Source of the DNA: Candidatus Bathyarchaeota archaeon
GTDB taxonomy: Archaea; Thermoproteota; Bathyarchaeia; TCS64
DNA length: 10,003 bases
Reading direction: 5' to 3'
Assembly (NCBI GenBank): GCA_003662205.1
Contig: QMXQ01000040.1
Coordinates: 1 to 10,003, forward strand
Position 1 is the stretch's first letter. Each line of letters starts with the position of its first letter. Position numbers and translations under genes: made by a program. Under the pieces are notes generated by a model. It worked only from the letters and a program-made list of their open reading frames with translations, made no database searches and was not told the DNA's origin. Shown piece by piece: positions 6,545-10,003 of this stretch.

Positions 6545-7154
6545 CTTGAAAGACCTCCAGAAACTTGATAGCCGCGTCTCTGCCAACTCCACTTGAGAAT
6601 AGATCTACAGCGATCTGGGGTTTTGTACAGACGGAGAATCCATCTATCTCAATGGTTTCCATCAATATATCAGGGTGGTCAGGAGTGATAAGGAACAAAG
6701 TTATTGGCCCCTCTCCATGTTCTATGGCCTCCTCGATTTTGATATTTGAGATGTATACGTGAATTGAGGGATATGTTATATGATATTCATAGAATCGCCG
6801 CATACCGCTGAAAACAGTGAAACCGTATTTTATATCGTTGGTTATACATGCGTTGTTGACAATTTTCTCACCTTCTTTGATTGAAGTGGTCGCTAGGCGA
6901 AATGACGTTGCTATCAACCTATTCAGAGGGCGCTCAAAAGCAATCTTTTCAAGTAAACGTACCGGGTTTTTCAATATGCATCGTCGTGACTCCTTCGTAA
7001 CTATGTTGAGATCGACTAGGAAATTTACAATCGTGTTTACATATCCCAGGGCGACGCCGGTTCTCTTTGAAAGGTCTAGTTGACTGATCTCGGGGTGCTG
7101 CAGTAGGTATTTTACGACCTTGAAGGCTTTCTTCGATGTTAACTTCACACTCAT
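6525..7154 (-). CDS. Winged-helix regulator, AbiEi-like antitoxin candidate
   Basis: 209 aa. Residues about 8-62 form a MarR/winged-helix DNA-binding domain: AFKVVKYLLQHP, QLDLSKRTGVALGYVNTIVN as the helix-turn-helix, then LVDLNIVTKES as the wing. The C-terminal part (about 85-205) has an AbiEi-type layout: a FSGMRRFYEYHIT segment, short strands (SIHVYISN, ITLFLITP) and a closing KPQIAVDLFSSGVGRDAAIKFLEVF region. In AbiE type IV systems the AbiEi protein both represses the operon through its wHTH and neutralises the nucleotidyltransferase. The gene order (regulator first, nucleotidyltransferase overlapping) fits. The paired palindromes at 7203-7239 are a natural operator. No SD precedes the ATG at 7154. 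Low GC matches its partner. It may instead be a plain repressor of a nucleotidyltransferase whose role is not toxicity. Confidence 0.78.
   Translation of the reverse strand: MSVKLTSKKAFKVVKYLLQHPEISQLDLSKRTGVALGYVNTIVNFLVDLNIVTKESRRCILKNPVRLLEKIAFERPLNRLIATSFRLATTSIKEGEKIVNNACITNDIKYGFTVFSGMRRFYEYHITYPSIHVYISNIKIEEAIEHGEGPITLFLITPDHPDILMETIEIDGFSVCTKPQIAVDLFSSGVGRDAAIKFLEVFQDERYLI
6553..6558 (-). promoter_or_regulatory. Shine-Dalgarno site inside the regulator gene, selecting the nucleotidyltransferase start
   Basis: GGAGGT on the minus strand, 8 nt before the ATG at 6544 and within the last codons of the upstream HTH gene. It indicates coupled translation of the two-gene module and shortens the nucleotidyltransferase by 16 residues relative to the longest frame. 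Confidence 0.75.
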
Positions 7155-7305
7155 CCCAGCAGGGGTCTCATCTACGTTAGGATATCCCCAGAGACATAAA
7201 TCTTTCGTTATTTAGCGAAAGTTTCGCTATTTTACGAAAATCATTTCCCTTTTATCTCAGGAACTAGCATGGAACCCATAAGGAGACAGAACTCCTCTCT
7301 TTATC
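7155..7305. other. Intergenic region between ABC permease and AbiE-like module
   Basis: An AT-rich gap of 151 bp that holds the operator pair and the probable module promoter (GATTTATG, about 7196-7203, or the box inside the operator). T-rich minus-strand sequence at 7236-7243 could help end transcription of the ABC operon, but I see no stable hairpin. Confidence 0.45.
7203..7239 (-). promoter_or_regulatory. Two tandem 18-bp palindromic operator-like sites
   Basis: Unit 1 (7203-7220) reads TTTCGTTATTTAGCGAAA and unit 2 (7222-7239) reads TTTCGCTATTTTACGAAA, separated by one G. Each unit is an inverted repeat with TTTCG/CGAAA arms, the two units agree at 15 of 18 positions, and the whole 37 bp is itself an imperfect dyad. 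It lies 49-85 nt upstream of the HTH gene start. On the minus strand it includes a CTAAATAAC stretch and abuts GATTTATG, both usable as TATA boxes, so a bound dimer would block TBP/TFB. The likely binder is the adjacent winged-helix protein acting as autorepressor; that is inferred. Confidence 0.72.
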
Positions 7306-8622
7306 TTAACGTTTGCGCAGCAGCAGGTCGCGGAGGCTGAAGGACCTGATGCGGGCTGTGATGACCCGCTCCGTGGAGAAGATGCGGGCGGCGACATAGA
7401 GGACGACGACGGTGAAGACGCTGATGTAGGCGATGCTCCCGGCGACGGCGGCGTAGTTGCCGAGGAAGGCAGCCTTGGAGGCGACGATGCTGTGGGTATA
7501 CGGGATCACCAGCAGGATCCACCGGACCGCCTCGGGGAGCATCGAGAGGTCAGTGAACATGAGGATGATGGCGGGGATGATGACGGGGATGACCAGGAAG
7601 CCGGTGAGGCTCTGGGCGCTCCGGACGTTGTCGGTGAAGACGGCGAGAGAGATGGCGAGGGCGAGGCCCGAGACGAGGGTGACGAAGATGGCGACGCCCA
7701 GGAGGAGGTAGCCGAGGGGCTGGAGGCCGATGCCCGCCTCCCCCAGGCTCATGCTGGTCATCTCGGGGGCGAAGCCGAAGGCGGCGTTCATGTAGTAGCC
7801 GAAGCCGATCATGTAGGAGACGGCGCCGGCGACGGCGACGACGATGGAGCCCGCCAGCTTCCCGGTGAGGATGGTCATCCTGCCGACGGGGAGCGTCATC
7901 AACGTCTCCAAGGTCTTCTGCTCCTTCTCAAGGGCGATGCTCGTCGCCGCCATCTGGATGGCGAACATGAGCATGATCATCATCATGATGGGGAGCATGA
8001 TGCTCTGGGACATGACGAGGCCGAAGATGGCCTGGGGATGGACTTCGAGCACGTTCCCCTTGATCACCGAGGCGTAGGCGATGGAGAGGGGGCTCCTGAC
8101 GGCGTCGGGGTCAGCCGTCTCCCCCGCCTCCTCCAGCAGCCTCTCGATCCTGCTTTTGGAGTACTCGACGTTGTAGATGCCGATCAGGCGGCTGATCACG
8201 TCCGTTTTGCCGGTCTCGGCGATGGTGAGGGTCTCCAGGTTCGCGTAGATTTTGACGCCGCCCCTTCGGCCGCTTGTGATGTTCTCCGAGTAGCCCTCGC
8301 GGATGTAGAGGAGCACGGAGGCGTTCGTCTCCTGGAATGCCAGGAGGGCGTCTTCGAGGCTCGGGGCGTCGATCTCGATGATCTCGTTGTTCGCGTCGAG
8401 GTAGTCGATGAGCGACCTCGCGACGTCGCCCCCGTCCCCGTCGTAGACGGCGAAGGAGGCCGAGAGGATGGCCCTCTCCACGGACTTCTGGGAGATGCTT
8501 ATGGCGGAGCCCATGATGGGGAAGATGAGGAGGGGCATCAGTATGACGCCGATAAGTATCTTCGGATCGCGGACGAGCTCCTTCACCTCCTTGACTATGA
8601 GGGTGGTCAGGCCGCTACCCAA
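7306..8622 (-). CDS. ABC-2 type transporter permease (NatB/DrrB-like exporter)
   Basis: 438 aa from the TTG at 8622. The N-terminus LIVKEVKELVRDPK followed by a membrane span (about 22-42) is typical of ABC-2 permeases. A large hydrophilic domain at about 45-205 follows, then five further hydrophobic segments in the C-terminal half, including a Met-rich one (MLPIMMMIMLMF). An LEKEQKTLETLMTLPV motif lies between the second and third spans; it is the family hallmark that contacts the ATPase. The layout matches the NatB/CcmB-like exporters with a large extracytoplasmic loop. The TTG at 8622 is chosen because GGAGG lies 9 nt upstream and it overlaps the ATPase stop by only 8 nt; a TTG at 8652 would extend the protein by 10 residues. 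Substrate is unknown: Na+, lipids, peptides or drugs are all exported by relatives. Confidence 0.9.
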   Translation of the reverse strand: MGSGLTTLIVKEVKELVRDPKILIGVILMPLLIFPIMGSAISISQKSVERAILSASFAVYDGDGGDVARSLIDYLDANNEIIEIDAPSLEDALLAFQETNASVLLYIREGYSENITSGRRGGVKIYANLETLTIAETGKTDVISRLIGIYNVEYSKSRIERLLEEAGETADPDAVRSPLSIAYASVIKGNVLEVHPQAIFGLVMSQSIMLPIMMMIMLMFAIQMAATSIALEKEQKTLETLMTLPVGRMTILTGKLAGSIVVAVAGAVSYMIGFGYYMNAAFGFAPEMTSMSLGEAGIGLQPLGYLLLGVAIFVTLVSGLALAISLAVFTDNVRSAQSLTGFLVIPVIIPAIILMFTDLSMLPEAVRWILLVIPYTHSIVASKAAFLGNYAAVAGSIAYISVFTVVVLYVAARIFSTERVITARIRSFSLRDLLLRKR

Positions 8623-9346
8623 GCCTCGTCGCCTCCATGAACACCTGCTCAAGGTTCTCGGCGCCGTACCGCTGCTTCAGCTCGTCGGGCCTCCCCTCGG
8701 CGACGATCACCCCCTTATTGATGAGGGCGACCCTATCGCAGAGGAACTCCACCTCCAGCATGTTGTGGCTCGACAGCAGCACCGTCACCCCCCGCTCCTT
8801 CACATAGTCCTTGATCATCCGCCTGACGTGGTACGCGTGGACGACGTCGAGGCCGGAGGTCGGCTCGTCGAGGATGGCGAGCCTCGGCCGCACCATCAGC
8901 GCCCGGGCCAGCAGGAGCCGCCTCTTCATCCCCTTGCTGTACCCCTTCACCCTGTCCTTGAGCCGCTCGTCGAGGCCGGAGATGCGCCGCCCCTCCTCGA
9001 CCATATCCTCCACCTCCCTGCCGCCGGCGGCGTAGAAGCTCGCCATGAACCGGAGATACTCGTCCCCCGAGAGGTTCTGGTAGGCCCCCGCCTCCTCGGG
9101 CAGGTAGCTGATCATCCCCCTCACCCTGTCGGGGCTGCGCACCACGTCGACGCCGAAGACCGAGACGGAGCCGGAGGTGGGCTTGATGAGGGTGCCGACG
9201 ATCCGCAGGGTCGTCGTCTTCCCCGCGCCGTTGGGGCCGATGAGGCCGAAGACCTCGCCGTCGCTGACGGTGAAGCTGCACCCCTTCAGCGCCACGACGT
9301 TGCCGAAGCTCTTGACGAGGTCCCTCACCTCGATGGCGTTCTCCAT
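8615..9346 (-). CDS. ABC transporter ATP-binding protein (NatA/DrrA-like)
   Basis: 243 aa, normal length for a single nucleotide-binding domain. Walker A is GPNGAGKT (37-44). The Q-loop region reads SYLPEE, with Glu replacing Gln as in many ABC-2 exporters. The signature is YSKGMKRRL, Walker B is LAILDEPTSGLD with the catalytic Glu, and the H-loop is LLSSHNMLEVE. The C-terminal LEQVFMEATR tail is common in this subfamily. It powers the permease encoded downstream, whose start overlaps this stop codon, so the two form one exporter at the cytoplasmic face of the membrane. The ATG at 9346 has a GGGAG SD 4-5 nt upstream and a TATA box about 40 nt upstream. No accessory substrate-binding protein is nearby, which fits an exporter. 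Confidence 0.95.
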   Translation of the reverse strand: MENAIEVRDLVKSFGNVVALKGCSFTVSDGEVFGLIGPNGAGKTTTLRIVGTLIKPTSGSVSVFGVDVVRSPDRVRGMISYLPEEAGAYQNLSGDEYLRFMASFYAAGGREVEDMVEEGRRISGLDERLKDRVKGYSKGMKRRLLLARALMVRPRLAILDEPTSGLDVVHAYHVRRMIKDYVKERGVTVLLSSHNMLEVEFLCDRVALINKGVIVAEGRPDELKQRYGAENLEQVFMEATRLG

Positions 9347-9384
9347 CAGGCTCCCGCCGTATCCTACGAACCTTACGTGTCAGC

Positions 9385-9395
9385 GTATAAATTTA
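9385..9395 (-). promoter_or_regulatory. TATA box of the ABC exporter operon
   Basis: TAAATTTATACG-like sequence on the minus strand (TTTATA core at 9387-9392), about 43 nt before the ATG at 9346. It would give a leader of roughly 15-20 nt that includes the GGGAG SD. The element overlaps the TAA stop of the amidohydrolase gene, so the two genes are contiguous but probably separately promoted. Confidence 0.6.
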
Positions 9396-10003
9396 TTTAC
9401 GAGTCAAAGACCCACGAGGGGCGGCGCGATGCCGTAGAACCCTGCCGGCGCGGGCCCCCGTGTGGACGCCGCCGTCCACCGTGACCACGCCGTTGACGAC
9501 AACGTATTCAACGCCCTCGGGGAACTGGTGGGGGTCCTGGTAGGTGGCCCGGTCTATGATGGTGTCGGGGTTGAAGACGGTGATGTCTGCCCAGAGGCCT
9601 GGTCTGAGGAGGCCACGGTCGTGGAGGCCGAGGCGCTGCGCCGGCAGCGACGTCATCTTCCGGACCGCCTCCTCCAGCCCCAGGACGCCCTCCCCACGGA
9701 CATAACGGCCGAGAACCCGGGGGAAGCTGCCGTAAACCCTTGGGTGGGGCTTGCCGAGGATGATGCCGTCCGTGCAGACCATCTGGAGGGGGCTGCACAT
9801 CACCGTGCGGATGTCCTCCTCGGACATGCTGAAGCCGACCATGGTGACGGCGTTCTCCTCCTCCAGGACGAGGTCGAGCACGGCCTCGACGGGCGTCGCT
9901 CCCCTCGCCTCGGCGATCTCCTCCACAGTCATCCCCTCGAACCGCCGGTTGGCCTCGGTCGCCACCGACGTCACGATGACGTTGCCCCAGCCCCACTCCC
10001 TGC
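9393..10003 (-). CDS. N-acyl-D-amino-acid deacylase/D-aminoacylase-type amidohydrolase, C-terminal part
   Basis: Partial: the frame is open to the right edge (residues REWGWGNVIV precede the GTG at 9974), so only about the last 200 of an expected 480-540 residues are present. Landmarks are a GMTVEEIAEARG helix, CTDGIILG with the conserved metal/catalytic Asp, HPRVYGSFPRVLGRYVRGEG, the LEEAVRKMTSLPAQRLGL helix, RGLLRPGLWADITVFNP and EYVVVNGVVTVDGG closing the small beta-domain. This is the classic C-terminus of the D-aminoacylase branch of the amidohydrolase superfamily. These zinc enzymes remove acyl groups from N-acyl-D-amino acids or, in close relatives, cleave other amide bonds in the cytoplasm. 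The substrate cannot be fixed without the N-terminal metal ligands. The gene is complete at its 3' end (TAA at 9393-9395) and is followed at once by the ABC operon promoter. Confidence 0.88.
   Translation of the reverse strand, partial: REWGWGNVIVTSVATEANRRFEGMTVEEIAEARGATPVEAVLDLVLEEENAVTMVGFSMSEEDIRTVMCSPLQMVCTDGIILGKPHPRVYGSFPRVLGRYVRGEGVLGLEEAVRKMTSLPAQRLGLHDRGLLRPGLWADITVFNPDTIIDRATYQDPHQFPEGVEYVVVNGVVTVDGGVHTGARAGRVLRHRAAPRGSLTRK

Noticed and set aside
6525..6592. Longer nucleotidyltransferase N-terminus starting at 6592
   Set aside because: It would overlap the regulator gene by 68 bp without an SD, whereas the ATG at 6544 has a GGAGGT at ideal spacing.
7492..8640. Long plus-strand reading frame of 382 codons
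   Set aside because: It is antisense to the ABC permease; its Asp/Gly/His-rich low-complexity product is the usual shadow of a GC-rich gene, and it has no SD or family resemblance.
9060..9110. Glu in place of the Q-loop Gln in the ABC ATPase
   Set aside because: SYLPEE-type Q-loops are common among NatA/DrrA-like ABC-2 exporters, so this is not evidence of a defective protein.
8468..9484. Plus-strand reading frame of 338 codons
   Set aside because: Antisense to the ABC ATPase with its full set of motifs; the His/Pro/Asp-rich product resembles no protein family.
1..10003. CRISPR array, insertion sequence or integrase
   Set aside because: I looked for regularly spaced repeats, transposase motifs and terminal inverted repeats on both strands and saw none; the only clear short repeat is the operator pair at 7203-7239.

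Overview
The window looks archaeal. It encodes a UPF0147 protein (an archaea-specific family). Several genes are preceded by archaeal TATA-type boxes 25-45 nt upstream of the start, one of them at leaderless spacing. Strong GGAGGTG Shine-Dalgarno sites mark internal operon genes and the UPF0147 start. The lineage cannot be fixed from these genes; the mix of high-GC peptide/amino-acid genes with AT-rich islands would suit an uncultivated Thermoproteota-type archaeon such as Bathyarchaeia, but that is a guess. All eleven convincing genes lie on the minus strand, so transcription runs from right to left.

Layout in transcription order: (1) 3' part of an N-acyl-D-amino-acid deacylase-type amidohydrolase, cut by the right edge (9393-10003). 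(2) An ABC exporter: ATPase (8615-9346) and overlapping ABC-2 permease (7306-8622), with a TATA box abutting the amidohydrolase stop codon. (3) An AT-rich island with an AbiE-like two-gene module: winged-helix regulator/antitoxin (6525-7154) and nucleotidyltransferase (5756-6544), preceded by a striking pair of palindromic operator-like sites (7203-7239). (4) A HAD phosphatase (4962-5642) and a D-glutamate cyclase-like protein (3849-4910), 51 bp apart. (5) The UPF0147 gene (3439-3714), with its own promoter and SD. (6) A GC-rich, apparently gene-free stretch (3201-3438). (7) A translationally coupled pair: a DUF3830 cyclophilin-like protein (2693-3163) and an unrecognised Trp-rich helical protein (2142-2696). 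(8) An iron-sulfur-flavoprotein-like oxidoreductase (1328-2020) with a leaderless promoter. (9) An AT-rich gap (973-1327), then an SPFH/prohibitin-like membrane protein (19-972).

Functionally, the deacylase and the glutamate cyclase both act on D-amino acids in their families, though they are about 4.5 kb apart and not in one operon. The most interesting candidates are the DUF3830 plus helical-protein pair, which may be a split relative of cucumopine synthase (a cyclophilin-like domain followed by a helical bundle), and the AbiE-like module with its duplicated palindromic operator. Both are inferences from sequence reading; no database search was possible.
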